A stretch of DNA of 64,000 nucleotides from Curtobacterium flaccumfaciens (GCF_013359815.1 NZ_JABMCF010000039.1:310001-374000), one strand, 5' to 3'. Shown: positions 15,634 to 25,773, counted from the stretch's first letter. Translations and numbers: made by a program. The notes: generated by a model not told the origin, from the sequence alone.

Positions 15634-16314
15634 ATGGGCCTGCTGGACAACTTCGAGCGAGGGTTGGAACGCGCCGTCAACGGCGCGTTCGCGAAGACCT
15701 TCCGCTCCGGGGTGCAGCCCGTCGAGATCTCGAGCGCCCTGCGGCGCGAGCTCGACACGAAGGCCGCGGTGGTCTCCCGCGAGCGCATCCTCGTGCCGAA
15801 CGAGTTCACCGTGCGCCTGGCACCGCCGGACTGCACGCGCATGAACGACGTCGGTCGCCCGCTCATCGACGAACTGACCCAGATGGTGCACCAACACGCC
15901 GTCGCGCAGAACTACTCGTTCTCCGGCCCGGTCACCATCCGGCTCCAGCAGGACGGCACGCTCTCGACGGGCATCCTGCAGGTCGACTCCACCACCGTGC
16001 AGCGCGACGTGGCCTGGATCCCGGTGCTCGACATCGGCTCGCAGCGACACCGACTGCACCGAGGGCGCACGGTGATCGGGCGCGGCAGCGACGCGGACAT
16101 CACCATCGCGGACACCGGGACGAGCCGGAAGCACGTCGAGGTGCTGTGGGACGGCAAGCACGCCCAGGCCACCGATCTCGGCTCCACGAACGGCTCGAAA
16201 CTGAACGGTCAGCACTTCCAGCAGGCGATCGTTGAGCCGGACTCCACCATCGAGATCGGTCGTACCCGTATGGTGTTCCGGGTGATCCCGGAGAACGACG
16301 GAGGTGCTCGATGA
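15634..16314 (+). CDS. fhaA: FHA-domain protein FhaA (DUF3662 + FHA)
   Basis: 226 residues. The N-terminal ~120 residues form the DUF3662 domain (MGLLDNFERGLERAVNGAF, EISSALRRELD, RERILVPNEFTVRL). The C-terminal ~75 form an FHA domain with the phospho-Thr-binding pattern TVIGRGSDADI, SRKHVEV and LGSTNGSKLNG. By family it binds phosphorylated partners of the PknA/PknB kinases, such as MurJ in mycobacteria, to control peptidoglycan synthesis. There is no long linker like that of mycobacterial FhaA. The ATG at 15634 is preceded by GGGAGA. It is the first of seven genes, most overlapping by ATGA. Confidence 0.93.
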   Translation: MGLLDNFERGLERAVNGAFAKTFRSGVQPVEISSALRRELDTKAAVVSRERILVPNEFTVRLAPPDCTRMNDVGRPLIDELTQMVHQHAVAQNYSFSGPVTIRLQQDGTLSTGILQVDSTTVQRDVAWIPVLDIGSQRHRLHRGRTVIGRGSDADITIADTGTSRKHVEVLWDGKHAQATDLGSTNGSKLNGQHFQQAIVEPDSTIEIGRTRMVFRVIPENDGGAR

Positions 16315-16862
16315 CCACAGGCCTGACCCTGCTCGTCCTGCGCTTCGCGTTCCTCGCGGTGCTCTGGCTGTTCGTCTTCGTGATCGTGTTCGCCCTGCGC
16401 AGCGATCTCTTCGGCCAGCGCGTCCGCACGATCCCGACCGATCCCAAGTCGGCGCCGTCCGGGCCCAGCACCCCCACCGTCCCCGCTGCGGCGGCCCCCG
16501 GGCCCGCCTCGAGCGGTGCCTTCACCGACGTGATCGGTCAACCGGGTGGTGGGCAGCGGCCCGCCTCGCCGGCCGCGGCCCGACTCGTCATCACCGAGGG
16601 TGCGCGTGAGGGCATGGAGATGCCGCTGGGTGGCGGCCCCATCACGATCGGGCGTTCGAGCGAGTCGAACGTCGTGATCCGTGACGACTACACCTCGACC
16701 AACCACGCCCGCCTCGACCTCCGCGCCGACGGCTGGCTCCTCACCGACCTCGAGTCCACGAACGGCACCTTCGTCAACGGTCAGAAGGTGAGCGCTCCCG
16801 TCCTCGTGGCAGAGGGCACGCCCATCACGATCGGGACGACGACGTTCGAGCTGCGGCGGTAA
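16311..16862 (+). CDS. fhaB: FHA-domain protein FhaB (FipA)
   Basis: 183 residues. An N-terminal membrane helix (LLVLRFAFLAVLWLFVFVIV) is followed by a Pro/Ala/Gly linker and a C-terminal FHA domain with ITIGRSSESNVVI, STNHARL and LESTNGTFVNG. The order TM-linker-FHA is that of FhaB/FipA, a substrate of the Ser/Thr kinases involved in division and wall growth. It overlaps fhaA by ATGA and lies 6 bases before pstP. Confidence 0.92.
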   Translation: MTTGLTLLVLRFAFLAVLWLFVFVIVFALRSDLFGQRVRTIPTDPKSAPSGPSTPTVPAAAAPGPASSGAFTDVIGQPGGGQRPASPAAARLVITEGAREGMEMPLGGGPITIGRSSESNVVIRDDYTSTNHARLDLRADGWLLTDLESTNGTFVNGQKVSAPVLVAEGTPITIGTTTFELRR

Positions 16863-16868
16863 CCCGGC

Positions 16869-18221
16869 ATGACCGCTCGCACGCTGAGCGCCGCTGTGTC
16901 CCACGTGGGGCGCATCCGCGCGAACAACCAGGACTCCGGCTACGCCGGGGCGCACCTGTTCGCGGTGGCGGACGGCATGGGCGGCCACGCCGGCGGTGAC
17001 GTCGCCTCGGCGATCGCGATCCGACGCATCCGCGAGGTCGACCGCGAGTTCCCGTCGGCGCACGACGCCGAGTTCGCGCTGCAGTCGGCGCTCATCGCGG
17101 CGAACCAGCTGATCACCGAGACCGTGTTCGAGCACCAGGAGCTCACCGGCATGGGCACCACGGTGTCCGCGATGATCCGCGTCGGCGAGCAGATCGCGAT
17201 CGCGCACATCGGCGACTCCCGCATCTACCGTCACCGCGACGGCGAGCTGCAGCAGATCACGTCGGACCACACCTTCGTCCAGCGGCTGGTCGACAGCGGC
17301 CGGATCACGCCGGAGGAAGCCGCGGTCCACCCGCGTCGCTCCGTGCTGATGCGCGTCCTCGGCGACGTCGACGCCGCACCCGAGGTCGACACGGCGATCA
17401 TGGACATCCAGCCGGGCGACCGCTGGCTGCTCTGCTCCGACGGCCTGTCCTCGTACCTGGCCGAAGAGCGCATCCGCCACGCCCTGGCCTCGAACATGGA
17501 CGCCAACCAGGTCACGCAGCGCCTGGTGAAGGAGACGCTCGACCACGGCGCCCCCGACAACGTCACCGTCGTGGTGATGGACGTCACGGACACCGAACCC
17601 GAGGACGACGACGACGCGGCCACCACGGTCGGTTCCGCCGCGGCACCGCTCACCTTCGAGGCGTCGACCGGCCGCAAGCCGATCCGCCTCCCCACGATCC
17701 TGCTGCACCCGCTCAAGGTCACCACCGCCCCCGAGGACTCGCACTTCGAACCCGAGTCCGACCAGTTCTTCGCCGAGCTCATCGCCGAGGACCGCCGACG
17801 CCGCATCCGCCGTCGGGTGTCCTGGACCGTCGCGCTCGTGGTCGCCGTCGCCGTGCTCGTCGGCGCGGTGTTCGTCGGCTGGCGGATCACGCAGGACCAC
17901 TACTACGTCGGCACCGACCGGGGCACCGTCGCGATCTACAAGGGCGTGCAGCAGTCGATCGGGCCGTTGGCGCTGTCGGACGTGTACGAGGACAGCGACA
18001 TCACGGTCTCGTCGCTGCCGGACTACACCCGCGAGAACGTCCGCTCCACGATCAACGCGCAGTCGCTCTCCGACGCACGGGACATCGTCGAGCGCCTGCG
18101 CAAGGCCGCCGCGACCGGTGAGGACCAGGCCGGCACCGGTGGGGACGGCGACGCCAGCTCGTCGCCGTCGCCCTCGCCGACCCGATCGCCGTCGCCAAGC
18201 CCCACGCGGAGCGCGCGATGA
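16869..18221 (+). CDS. pstP: PP2C-family Ser/Thr phosphatase PstP
   Basis: 450 residues. The cytoplasmic PP2C domain (1-~240) has the metal-binding motifs NNQDSGY, VADGMGGHAGGDVAS, GMGTTVSA, HIGDSRIYRHRDG, LCSDGLS and DNVTVVVMDV. A basic region precedes one membrane helix (VALVVAVAVLVGAVFVGW, near 318-335). An extracellular part ends in a Ser/Pro/Thr-rich tail. It dephosphorylates PknA, PknB and their targets. It overlaps rodA by 4 bases. Confidence 0.94.
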   Translation: MTARTLSAAVSHVGRIRANNQDSGYAGAHLFAVADGMGGHAGGDVASAIAIRRIREVDREFPSAHDAEFALQSALIAANQLITETVFEHQELTGMGTTVSAMIRVGEQIAIAHIGDSRIYRHRDGELQQITSDHTFVQRLVDSGRITPEEAAVHPRRSVLMRVLGDVDAAPEVDTAIMDIQPGDRWLLCSDGLSSYLAEERIRHALASNMDANQVTQRLVKETLDHGAPDNVTVVVMDVTDTEPEDDDDAATTVGSAAAPLTFEASTGRKPIRLPTILLHPLKVTTAPEDSHFEPESDQFFAELIAEDRRRRIRRRVSWTVALVVAVAVLVGAVFVGWRITQDHYYVGTDRGTVAIYKGVQQSIGPLALSDVYEDSDITVSSLPDYTRENVRSTINAQSLSDARDIVERLRKAAATGEDQAGTGGDGDASSSPSPSPTRSPSPSPTRSAR

Positions 18222-19663
18222 GCAACGCCACGGCCGCCCAGTCCTTCACCCAGGCGATCACGATCAAGCTCCGGGAGCCCGCTCGCGCGCGGAACCTCGA
18301 GCTCTTCCTGCTCGTCATCGCGTGCGGCATCTGCGCGGGTGCGATGGTGCTCGTGCAGCTCGGCACCAAGGGCCGGCTGTTCGACCAGTCGGTGCTGTGG
18401 GTCGGCGGCGGCATCCTCGGCCTCGCGCTCGTCATGCACGTGGTGCTGCGGGTCGTGGCCAAGAACGCCGACCCGTTCATCCTGCCGATCGCGCTCGTCC
18501 TGAACGGCATCGGCATCGCCGAGATCTACCGCATCGACGTCCACAACGGCCTGTCCGGCTGGGACGCCATCGGCGTGAAGCAGATCGTCTGGACGATGCT
18601 CGCGATGGTCCTGGCGATCATCACGCTCGTCGCCGTCCGGAACCACCGGTTCCTGCAGCGGTACCGCTACATCTTCATGGCGCTCACGATCGTCCTGCTG
18701 CTCCTGCCGATGCTGCCGGGGATCGGCACGAACATCGGTGGCGCGCGGGTCTGGATCAAGATCGGCCCGTTCTCGTTCCAGCCCGGTGAGCTCGCGAAGA
18801 TCACCATGGCGCTGTTCTTCGCCGGGTACCTCGTCACCGCCCGCGACTCACTGTCGATCGTCGGCAAGAAGTTCCTCGGCATGACGTTCCCGCGTGCCCG
18901 TGACCTCGGCCCGATCCTGGTCATGTGGGGCGCCGCGATGGCCGTCCTGGTGTTCCAGCGCGACCTCGGCACCGCCCTGCTCTACTTCGGCCTGTTCCTC
19001 GTGATGATCTACGTGGCCACGGCACGGATCAGCTGGGTCGCGATCGGTCTCACGCTGTTCATCGGTGGCGCCCTCGTCGCGCAGAGCGTCCTGGAGTACG
19101 TCCGCGGTCGCTTCGAACAGTGGCTCGACCCGTTCAACCAAGAGGTCTTCAGCCGCGACACCCAGGCGAGCTACCAGCTGGTGCAGGGCCTGTTCGGCTT
19201 CGCGAACGGCGGGATCACCGGCACGGGGCTCGGGCAGGGCCGGCCGTACATCACACCGGTCGCCAACGCCGACTACATCGTCGCGTCGCTCGGTGAAGAG
19301 CTCGGCCTGATCGGCGTCTTCGCGATCCTCGCCCTCTTCATCGTGTTCGCCTCGCGTGGCATCCGCGTCGGGTTCATGGCGCAGGACGACTTCGGCAAGC
19401 TGCTCGGTGTCGGCTTCGGCTTCATCATCGCCCTGCAGGTGTTCGTCGTCGTCGGTGGCATCACCCGGATCATCCCGGTGACCGGTCTGACGACGCCGTT
19501 CATGGCCGCCGGTGGTTCCTCGCTCATCGCCAACTGGATCATCGCCGCGATGCTGCTGCGACTCACCGATTCCATCCCAGCCGAACAACGCGTCCAGCAG
19601 GGCGCGATCCCCGCCGCGAGCGGGCGGTCTGCGCGCGCGACCAGGAAGGAGCGTCGTCGATGA
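18218..19663 (+). CDS. rodA: SEDS-family peptidoglycan glycosyltransferase (RodA/FtsW)
   Basis: 481 residues with about ten to twelve membrane segments. Landmarks are RVWIKIGPFSFQPGELAKI, FQRDLGTALLYFGLFLVMI, the loop residues around RFEQWLDPFN and SYQLVQGLFGFANGGITGTG, and PFMAAGGSSLIANW near the C-terminus. SEDS proteins polymerise lipid II into glycan chains and partner with a class-B PBP. Here that is the adjacent pbpA, overlapping by 4 bases. The family name RodA rather than FtsW rests on the conserved cluster context. Confidence 0.93.
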   Translation: MSNATAAQSFTQAITIKLREPARARNLELFLLVIACGICAGAMVLVQLGTKGRLFDQSVLWVGGGILGLALVMHVVLRVVAKNADPFILPIALVLNGIGIAEIYRIDVHNGLSGWDAIGVKQIVWTMLAMVLAIITLVAVRNHRFLQRYRYIFMALTIVLLLLPMLPGIGTNIGGARVWIKIGPFSFQPGELAKITMALFFAGYLVTARDSLSIVGKKFLGMTFPRARDLGPILVMWGAAMAVLVFQRDLGTALLYFGLFLVMIYVATARISWVAIGLTLFIGGALVAQSVLEYVRGRFEQWLDPFNQEVFSRDTQASYQLVQGLFGFANGGITGTGLGQGRPYITPVANADYIVASLGEELGLIGVFAILALFIVFASRGIRVGFMAQDDFGKLLGVGFGFIIALQVFVVVGGITRIIPVTGLTTPFMAAGGSSLIANWIIAAMLLRLTDSIPAEQRVQQGAIPAASGRSARATRKERRR

Positions 19664-21114
19664 ACCGACAGCTCCGCGGTGTCTCGACCGTCATCGTGCT
19701 CATGTTCGTCGCACTCTTCGTGTCGACGACGTCGATCCAGTTCTTCGCGGCCGACTCGTTGCGCGCCGACTCCCGGAACTCCCGAACCATCTTGGACAGT
19801 TACTCCACCAAGCGTGGCGCGATCCTCGTCGACGGCAGCCCGATCGCCGAGTCGACCCCGGTGGACGACCAGTACCAGTACCAGCGCAAGTACACGAACG
19901 GCGACCTGTACTCCGCGGTCACCGGGTACTTCACGATCGGGCAGGGCAACACCGGCATCGAGAGCGCCGAGAACACCGTGCTCTCGGGCAACTCAGACGC
20001 CTCGTTCTTCCAGAACCTGAACTCGATCCTCACCGGCCAGGACGTCCAGGGCGACAACGTCAACTTGACCATCGACCCGGACGTGCAGCAGGCCGCGTAC
20101 GACGCGCTCGGCACCAACAGCGGCGCCGTCGTCGCGATCCAGCCGAAGACCGGCAAGATCCTCGCGATGGTATCGAAGCCGAGCTACGACCCGAACTCGC
20201 TCACCTCGCACGACACGGCCGAGGTCAAGCGGCAGTACGACGCGCTGCTCGGGGCCGACACCGCCCCGCTGCAGAACCGTGCCATCGGCGGCGACCTGTA
20301 CACCCCCGGATCGGTGTTCAAGCTCGTGGTGGCCTCCGCGGCACTCGAGGGCGGCAAGTACAACCTCGACTCCACGTTCCCGAACCCGTCGCGACTGCAG
20401 CTGCCCGGCACGAGCTCGTACATCAACAACGCCGAGGGCGGCACGTGCGGCGGCGGCGACAAGGTCAAGCTCCGCACGGCCATCCAGTACTCGTGCAACA
20501 TCCCCTTCGCCGAACTCGGCCAGAAGCTCGGGTACGACGCGATCAAGAGCATGGCCGACAAGTACGGCTTCGGCGACGCGATCGAGATCCCCATGGCGGC
20601 GACCGCCAGCCAGTACCCCGACGTCGACTCGACGGCCCAGCTCATGCTGAGCGCCTTCGGCCAGGCGAGCGTCCGGGTCTCCCCGCTGCAGATGGCGATG
20701 GTGTCGGCCGGCATCGCGAACGGAGGCAAGGTCATGCAGCCCTCACTCGTCGACTCGATCACCACGAGCGACCTGAAGACGGTCGAGTCCTTCTCCCCGA
20801 AGCAGTACAGTGATCCGCTGTCGTCCTCCGAGTCCGCTGACCTCACCGAGGCCATGCAGAGCGTCGTGAGCGCGGGGACCGGTACCAATGCCAAGATCGA
20901 CGGTGTCGACGTCGCCGGCAAGACCGGCACGGCCGAAGGTGGCACCGGCGATCCCTACACGCTCTGGTTCACGGGGTTCGCCCCCGCCAAGGACCCGGAG
21001 GTCGCCGTCGCGGTCGTCGTCGGCAACGGCGGCGGGCTCGGGCAGTCCGGAGTCGGCAACACGGTCGCGGCCCCGGTCGCGAAGAAAGTCATGGAGGCGG
21101 TGCTGAACAAATGA
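19660..21114 (+). CDS. pbpA: Class-B penicillin-binding protein (PbpA)
   Basis: 484 residues. One N-terminal membrane anchor ([22 protein letters not shown]) is followed by a dimerisation region and the transpeptidase domain. Active-site motifs are Ser218-x-x-Lys221 in [12 protein letters not shown] at 278-280, and KTGT in [11 protein letters not shown]. It cross-links peptidoglycan outside the membrane and pairs with the preceding SEDS protein. It overlaps both rodA and pknA by ATGA. Confidence 0.95.
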   Translation: MNRQLRGVSTVIVLMFVALFVSTTSIQFFAADSLRADSRNSRTILDSYSTKRGAILVDGSPIAESTPVDDQYQYQRKYTNGDLYSAVTGYFTIGQGNTGIESAENTVLSGNSDASFFQNLNSILTGQDVQGDNVNLTIDPDVQQAAYDALGTNSGAVVAIQPKTGKILAMVSKPSYDPNSLTSHDTAEVKRQYDALLGADTAPLQNRAIGGDLYTPGSVFKLVVASAALEGGKYNLDSTFPNPSRLQLPGTSSYINNAEGGTCGGGDKVKLRTAIQYSCNIPFAELGQKLGYDAIKSMADKYGFGDAIEIPMAATASQYPDVDSTAQLMLSAFGQASVRVSPLQMAMVSAGIANGGKVMQPSLVDSITTSDLKTVESFSPKQYSDPLSSSESADLTEAMQSVVSAGTGTNAKIDGVDVAGKTGTAEGGTGDPYTLWFTGFAPAKDPEVAVAVVVGNGGGLGQSGVGNTVAAPVAKKVMEAVLNK

Positions 21115-22877
21115 GACCCACCAGCGGACTCACCTTCGGTGGGCGGTACCAGCTCTCCTCCCGGGTCGCCATCGGCGGCATGGGCGAGGTGTGGCAGGCG
21201 ACCGACCTCGTCATCGGCCGAACCGTCGCACTCAAGATCCTCAAGGACGAGTACCTCGGTGACCCCGGCTTCCTCGAGCGCTTCCGCGCCGAGGCCCGGC
21301 ACGCCGCGCTCGTCAACCACGAGGGCATCGCCAACGTCTTCGACTACGGCGAGGAGGACGGCAGCGCCTACCTCGTGATGGAGCTCGTCCCCGGCGAAGC
21401 CCTGTCGACCATGATCGAGCGCGAGCACACGCTCCCGGTCGACAAGGTGCTCGACATCGTCGCGCAGACCGCGAATGCCCTCCAGGCCGCACACGCGGTC
21501 GGCCTGGTGCACCGCGACATCAAGCCCGGCAACCTGCTCATCACGCCCGACGGCCGCGTCAAGATCACCGACTTCGGCATCGCCCGCATCGCCGACCAGG
21601 TCCCGCTCACCGCGACCGGTCAGGTGATGGGCACGGTGCAGTACCTGTCGCCCGAACAGGCGAGCGGCCACCCCGCCTCGCCGTCGACCGACATCTACTC
21701 GCTCGGCATCGTCGCGTACGAGGCCCTGGCGGGTCGTCGTCCGTTCACCGGTGAGTCGCAGGTCGCGATCGCGATGGCGCACATCAACGAGCAGCCGCCG
21801 CCGCTGCCCGGGGACATCCCCGAGCCCGTCTCGGCCCTGGTCATCTCGTGCATCGCGAAGAAGCCGGCCGACCGTCCCGCGACGGCCGCGAACCTCGCCC
21901 GCGCCGCACAGGCGCTCCGCCGTGGTGACGTCGCCGCAGCCACCGTGGCCGTCCCCGCGATCGCCCAGAACGGCACCGTCGCGTTCAACCCGCCGCAGGG
22001 CCAGGGGAACGACGCCGCGACCGCACTCCTCGGCACCCAGGCCGGAGCGATGGCCGGCGGACCGGGCACCCCCCGCTCGCCCGTCTCCGACGAGCCCGAG
22101 GAACCGAAGAAGAAGCGCGCCTGGATCTGGTGGGTCGTCGGCATCATCGTCGTGCTCGCCCTCGCCGCCGGCGCCGCGTACGCCCTGAACGCGAACAACG
22201 CCCCGGAACCCGAGCCCACGAAGTCCTCGAGCGCGCCGAAGCCGACCCGCACGCCCACGCAGACCCCGTCCCCCGAACCGACCGAGACCCGCGTCACGGT
22301 CTCGGCGGCGGACTACCAGGGGCAGAACGCGGAGCAGGTCGCGAACCAGCTCCGCGCCCGGGGCCTGCAGGCCGAGGTCGTCGCCGGGTCGAACGCCACG
22401 TCGTCCGACCAGGTCGGCACCGTCGAGTCGCTCAGCCCCGAGGGCAGCCTGGCCCCCGGCACCCTCGTCACCGTCAAGGCGTTCGGCGACGTGCTGACCG
22501 CAGCGGCGCCCGAGCGTGCCACCGGCGGGACCGTCAGCGAGTCCGGTCGCGTGACCTTCAGCTGGCCCGCGTACACGAGCTGCCCCGCCGGGTACTCGGA
22601 CGTCAGCTACACGTACACGATCGACAACGGCACCGTCCCCTCGAACGGCAGCAGCTCCGGCTCCACCTCCGGAACCGCGGTGACCGTCGCCGGCGCCCAG
22701 TACGGCAAGGTGACCCTGTCGTACAAGGTGACCTGCAAGTCGCCGCAGTCCGATTCCTCGGTGGTCTCCGCGTCCTCACCGGGCGCGCAGGTCGAGTGGA
22801 CCGAGCCCACGGACCAGGAGACGACGAACCCGGACGACGGGATCAACCCCACCGAGACCCCGCAAGACGACCTGTGA
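21111..22877 (+). CDS. pknA: Ser/Thr protein kinase PknA, with PASTA-like and beta-sandwich extracellular regions
   Basis: 588 residues. The kinase domain (~12-275) has glycine loop [11 protein letters not shown], Lys42, [12 protein letters not shown] and [10 protein letters not shown] basic stretch (KKKRAWIWW) leads into a membrane helix ([18 protein letters not shown], ~343-360). Outside are a PASTA-like repeat ([20 protein letters not shown] ... AEVV) and then a Ser/Thr/Gly-rich ~95-residue region with two cysteines and alternating hydrophobic strands, probably Ig/FN3-like. M. tuberculosis PknA lacks such an ectodomain. It overlaps pbpA by ATGA. Confidence 0.92.
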   Translation: MRPTSGLTFGGRYQLSSRVAIGGMGEVWQATDLVIGRTVALKILKDEYLGDPGFLERFRAEARHAALVNHEGIANVFDYGEEDGSAYLVMELVPGEALSTMIEREHTLPVDKVLDIVAQTANALQAAHAVGLVHRDIKPGNLLITPDGRVKITDFGIARIADQVPLTATGQVMGTVQYLSPEQASGHPASPSTDIYSLGIVAYEALAGRRPFTGESQVAIAMAHINEQPPPLPGDIPEPVSALVISCIAKKPADRPATAANLARAAQALRRGDVAAATVAVPAIAQNGTVAFNPPQGQGNDAATALLGTQAGAMAGGPGTPRSPVSDEPEEPKKKRAWIWWVVGIIVVLALAAGAAYALNANNAPEPEPTKSSSAPKPTRTPTQTPSPEPTETRVTVSAADYQGQNAEQVANQLRARGLQAEVVAGSNATSSDQVGTVESLSPEGSLAPGTLVTVKAFGDVLTAAAPERATGGTVSESGRVTFSWPAYTSCPAGYSDVSYTYTIDNGTVPSNGSSSGSTSGTAVTVAGAQYGKVTLSYKVTCKSPQSDSSVVSASSPGAQVEWTEPTDQETTNPDDGINPTETPQDDL

Positions 22878-22965
22878 ACGACCCCCGGACGGGGACTGTC
22901 GACACCGTTCGGTAACGGTTCGGTCGACCCCTCCCTGACCAGCGTCTCACCAGGTGGTGCTGCCG

Positions 22966-22971
22966 TACACT
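22966..22971 (+). promoter_or_regulatory. -10 element upstream of pknB
   Basis: TACACT lies 27 bases before the GTG start of pknB, with SD GGAGGAG between. The preceding gap also contains nested inverted repeats (ACCGTT-CGGT-AACGGT inside GTCGAC ... GTCGAC, ~22898-22933) that could end the upstream operon. pknB thus probably has its own promoter. Confidence 0.45.
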
Positions 22972-22998
22972 AGCCCGGACGAACAGACGGAGGAGTAC

Positions 22999-24813
22999 GT
23001 GCCAGAAGGTGTGACCGCGGGGATCACGCTCCTCGCCAATCGCTACGAGATCGGTGACGTCATCGGTCGGGGCGGCATGGCGACCGTGCACCTCGGCAAC
23101 GACACCCGCCTCGGCCGCAAGGTCGCGGTGAAGCTCCTCAAGCCGAGCCTCGCCAACGACCCGGCCTTCCGCACGCGGTTCCGGCAGGAAGCCCAGGCCG
23201 CTGCACGCATGGCGCACCCCACCGTCGTCCGCGTGTACGACGCCGGCGAAGAGACGGTGTCCGAGCCGTCGGGCGCCGAGGTGCAGGTCCCCTTCATCGT
23301 CATGGAGTACGTCGAGGGCCGTCCGCTCTCCGACATCATCGCCGAGGGCGCCGTCGCCCCGGACGAAGCCGTGCGCATCACCGAGGGCATCCTCACCGCG
23401 CTCGAGTACTCGCACCGTGCCGGCGTGGTCCACCGTGACATCAAGCCCGCCAACGTCATGGTCACCCACACCGGCCAGGTCAAGGTCATGGACTTCGGCA
23501 TCGCCCGGGCCATCACCGACACCTCGGCGACGGTCGCGCAGACCACGTCGATCCTCGGCACCGCCTCGTACTTCTCACCGGAGCAGGCCCGCGGCGAGAC
23601 CGTCGACGCCCGCACCGACCTCTACTCCACCGGCGTCGTGCTCTTCGAGCTCCTCACCGGTCGCGCACCGTTCCTCGGGGACACCCCGGTGGCGGTCGCC
23701 TACCAGCACGTCAGCGAGCAGCCGGTCGCACCGTCGACGATCTCGCCCGACGTGTCCCCGGCCCTCGACGCCGTGACCCTCCACGCCCTGGTCAAGGACC
23801 GCACGCGCCGGTTCCAGAACGCGGCCGAGTTCCGCTCGGACCTGCAGCAGGCCGCAGCCGGCCGGGTGCCCGCGTCGACGAAGAAGCAGCAGCAGAACGC
23901 GGCGAACGACGCCTCGACCGTGCTCTTCGGCGTCGACCCCCGCACGACGACCAACGCCGCATCGGCGTTCCGCGAACTCGACGACGACACCGCCGAGCAC
24001 CGACCGCAGCGCACGCAGAACCGTCCCCCGGTCGCGTGGATCTGGGTCGGCATCCTGCTCACCGTCGCGGTCATCGTCGCCGTGGTGTTCTTCGTCGCGA
24101 ACCTGCAGCCCGGCAAGCCGCCGGTGTCGTCCTCGGTCAGCGTGCCCAACGTGGCAGGGTCGACCTACAGCGCCGCGGCCAGCGCCCTCGACAAGAAGGA
24201 CCTCAAGCCCGTCAAGGTCGAGGAGAACTCCGACAGCGTCGACAAGGGCACGGTCATCCGGACGGACCCGGGCTCCGGGGTGAACGTCGGGCGCAACCAG
24301 AACGTCAACGTCGTGGTCTCCCTCGGCCCGGAACGCGTCCCTGTGCCCGAGCTCGACGGGCAGTCGCAAGCGGCTGCGCAACAGTCCCTCGACGACGCCG
24401 GATTCCGTCTCGGCGCGATCTCGAGCGACTACTCGTCTGACGTCCCCGAGGGCACCGTGCTGAGCTCCGACCCCGAGTCGGGTTCCCTGCACACCAAGGG
24501 CATCGTGATCAACCTCACGATCTCCAACGGCAAGGTGCAGCTGCCCGACGTCACGCAGCAGCAGTACTCGGCGGCGAAGGCCACCGTCGAGCAGCTCGGG
24601 CTCACCGTGAACCCGGCGCCGTCCTACTCGTGCACCGGCGGACTCGTCACCCAGCAGGACACCCCTGCCGGAGACGTCGCCCAGGGCAGCGCCGTCACGC
24701 TCACCTACTGCGCGCGAGCTGCGGCGCCGCCGAAGGCACCGTCGTCGAACAACGACAACAACAACAGCGCGAACAACGATCGCGGTGACGACCAGGGCGA
24801 CGACGGCCGCTGA
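22999..24813 (+). CDS. pknB: PASTA-domain Ser/Thr protein kinase PknB
   Basis: 604 residues from the GTG at 22999, chosen for its strong SD (GGAGGAG) and because the kinase domain begins at once (ANRYEIGDVIGRGGMATVHLG). The catalytic motifs are VHRDIKPANVMV and VMDFGIARA. One membrane helix (VAWIWVGILLTVAVIVAVVF, ~346-366) is followed by three PASTA repeats starting near VPNVAGSTYSAA, VPELDGQSQAAA and LPDVTQQQYSAA. The third repeat has a Cys pair (YSCTGG ... LTYCAR). The tail is Asn/Asp-rich. The kinase senses muropeptides or lipid II and controls wall synthesis and division. It is 15 codons shorter than the longest open frame. Confidence 0.95.
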   Translation: MPEGVTAGITLLANRYEIGDVIGRGGMATVHLGNDTRLGRKVAVKLLKPSLANDPAFRTRFRQEAQAAARMAHPTVVRVYDAGEETVSEPSGAEVQVPFIVMEYVEGRPLSDIIAEGAVAPDEAVRITEGILTALEYSHRAGVVHRDIKPANVMVTHTGQVKVMDFGIARAITDTSATVAQTTSILGTASYFSPEQARGETVDARTDLYSTGVVLFELLTGRAPFLGDTPVAVAYQHVSEQPVAPSTISPDVSPALDAVTLHALVKDRTRRFQNAAEFRSDLQQAAAGRVPASTKKQQQNAANDASTVLFGVDPRTTTNAASAFRELDDDTAEHRPQRTQNRPPVAWIWVGILLTVAVIVAVVFFVANLQPGKPPVSSSVSVPNVAGSTYSAAASALDKKDLKPVKVEENSDSVDKGTVIRTDPGSGVNVGRNQNVNVVVSLGPERVPVPELDGQSQAAAQQSLDDAGFRLGAISSDYSSDVPEGTVLSSDPESGSLHTKGIVINLTISNGKVQLPDVTQQQYSAAKATVEQLGLTVNPAPSYSCTGGLVTQQDTPAGDVAQGSAVTLTYCARAAAPPKAPSSNNDNNNSANNDRGDDQGDDGR

Positions 24814-24841
24814 GCCGACCGTCTCCTGACGCGACCGACCT

Positions 24842-24871
24842 GACGGACGGGTGACGGGCCTCCCGTCCGTC
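24842..24871 (+). terminator. Hairpin after pknB
   Basis: GACGGACGGG (24842-24851) pairs perfectly with CCCGTCCGTC (24862-24871), loop of 10 bases, 28 bases after the pknB stop. The arms are the same word as in the 48-base palindrome at 7133-7180. Confidence 0.55.
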
Positions 24872-25047
24872 CTCCGTGCCCACAGGCACGTCCGCTCGTC
24901 GCCTTCGCTCCTGACGGCCTGGAGGCACGGCGCACGCCCGCAACCGACGGCACGTCACGCAGACGGTGCGGTCCAGTGCCGGAAGACGCCGTCGTGTCGG
25001 CACGACGCCCCCGAACGCACGAGAGCGTCTGCCGGCGCGGGCGTTCG
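24872..25047. repeat. Gene-free gap with dispersed repeat words
   Basis: Between pknB and the convergent amidotransferase gene no gene is visible. It contains GGCCTGGAGGCACGG (24916-24930), a copy of the dispersed 15-base repeat, and CCGGAAGACGCCGTCGT (24979-24995), an exact copy of the word at 7207-7223. Confidence 0.6.
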
Positions 25048-25692
25048 TCAGGCGCGGTGCGTCGCGATGAGCGGCCCGAGGTCGGCGGCGCGTTCGGCGG
25101 CTCCCGACAGCCCGGTGGTCTCGAGCCAGTTGCCGACCATGCGGTACCCGCCCTCGGTCAGGACCGACTCGGGGTGGAACTGCACGCCGAACACGGGGTG
25201 CGCGCGGTGCTGGACGCCCATGATGACCCCGCCCTCGGTCCGCGCGGTCACGGTGAGCTCGTCGGGGACGGTGCCGTCGACGATCGCGAGCGAGTGGTAG
25301 CGCGTGGCCGTGAAGGGGTGCGGGACGCCGGCGAAGAGCGCGCTGTCGTCGTGGTCGACCTCGGAGGTCTTGCCGTGCATGAGCTCCTCGGCGTGCGTGA
25401 CCGTGGCGCCGAGTGCCTCCGCGATGGCCTGGTGTCCGAGGCAGACACCGAGCAGCGGGGTCTCGGCGGCGATGGCCGCGTGCACCGTGGGGATCGAGAC
25501 GCCGGCAGCCGCCGGTGTTCCCGGGCCGGGCGACAGCAGCACGCCGTCGTACTCGGCGATGCGGTCGGCGATCTCGGACTCGGGGAAGGCATCGTTGCGC
25601 ACGACGTCGGTCTCGGCGCCGAGCTGCTGCACGTACCCGTTGAGCGTGTAGACGAAGCTGTCGTAGTTGTCGACGACGAGGATCCTGGTCAT
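25048..25692 (-). CDS. pabA: Glutamine amidotransferase subunit of anthranilate/aminodeoxychorismate synthase
   Basis: 214 residues, class-I glutamine amidotransferase. The nucleophile is Cys84 in LLGVCLGHQAI, and the His173/Glu175 pair is in QFHPESVLTEGG. The start VVDNYDSFVYTLNGY and LLSPGPGTP are typical of TrpG/PabA. It supplies ammonia to a TrpE- or PabB-type partner that is not in this window, so trpG and pabA cannot be separated by sequence alone. The same gene sits beside pknB in M. tuberculosis, where it is called trpG. It starts 81 bases from crgA, in divergent orientation. Confidence 0.88.
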   Translation of the reverse strand: MTRILVVDNYDSFVYTLNGYVQQLGAETDVVRNDAFPESEIADRIAEYDGVLLSPGPGTPAAAGVSIPTVHAAIAAETPLLGVCLGHQAIAEALGATVTHAEELMHGKTSEVDHDDSALFAGVPHPFTATRYHSLAIVDGTVPDELTVTARTEGGVIMGVQHRAHPVFGVQFHPESVLTEGGYRMVGNWLETTGLSGAAERAADLGPLIATHRA

Positions 25693-25760
25693 GGCGGTTC
25701 ACCGTACTCGTGGGAGATGTGTGCGACGGTCCGCGGGCCGATCCACACACGTGGTCACGG

Positions 25761-25766
25761 TAGGAT
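25761..25766 (+). promoter_or_regulatory. -10 element of crgA, probably leaderless
   Basis: TAGGAT ends 7 bases before the crgA ATG. Transcription starting at the usual distance would begin at the start codon. No SD lies between. Confidence 0.45.
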
Positions 25767-25773
25767 ACCGGCC

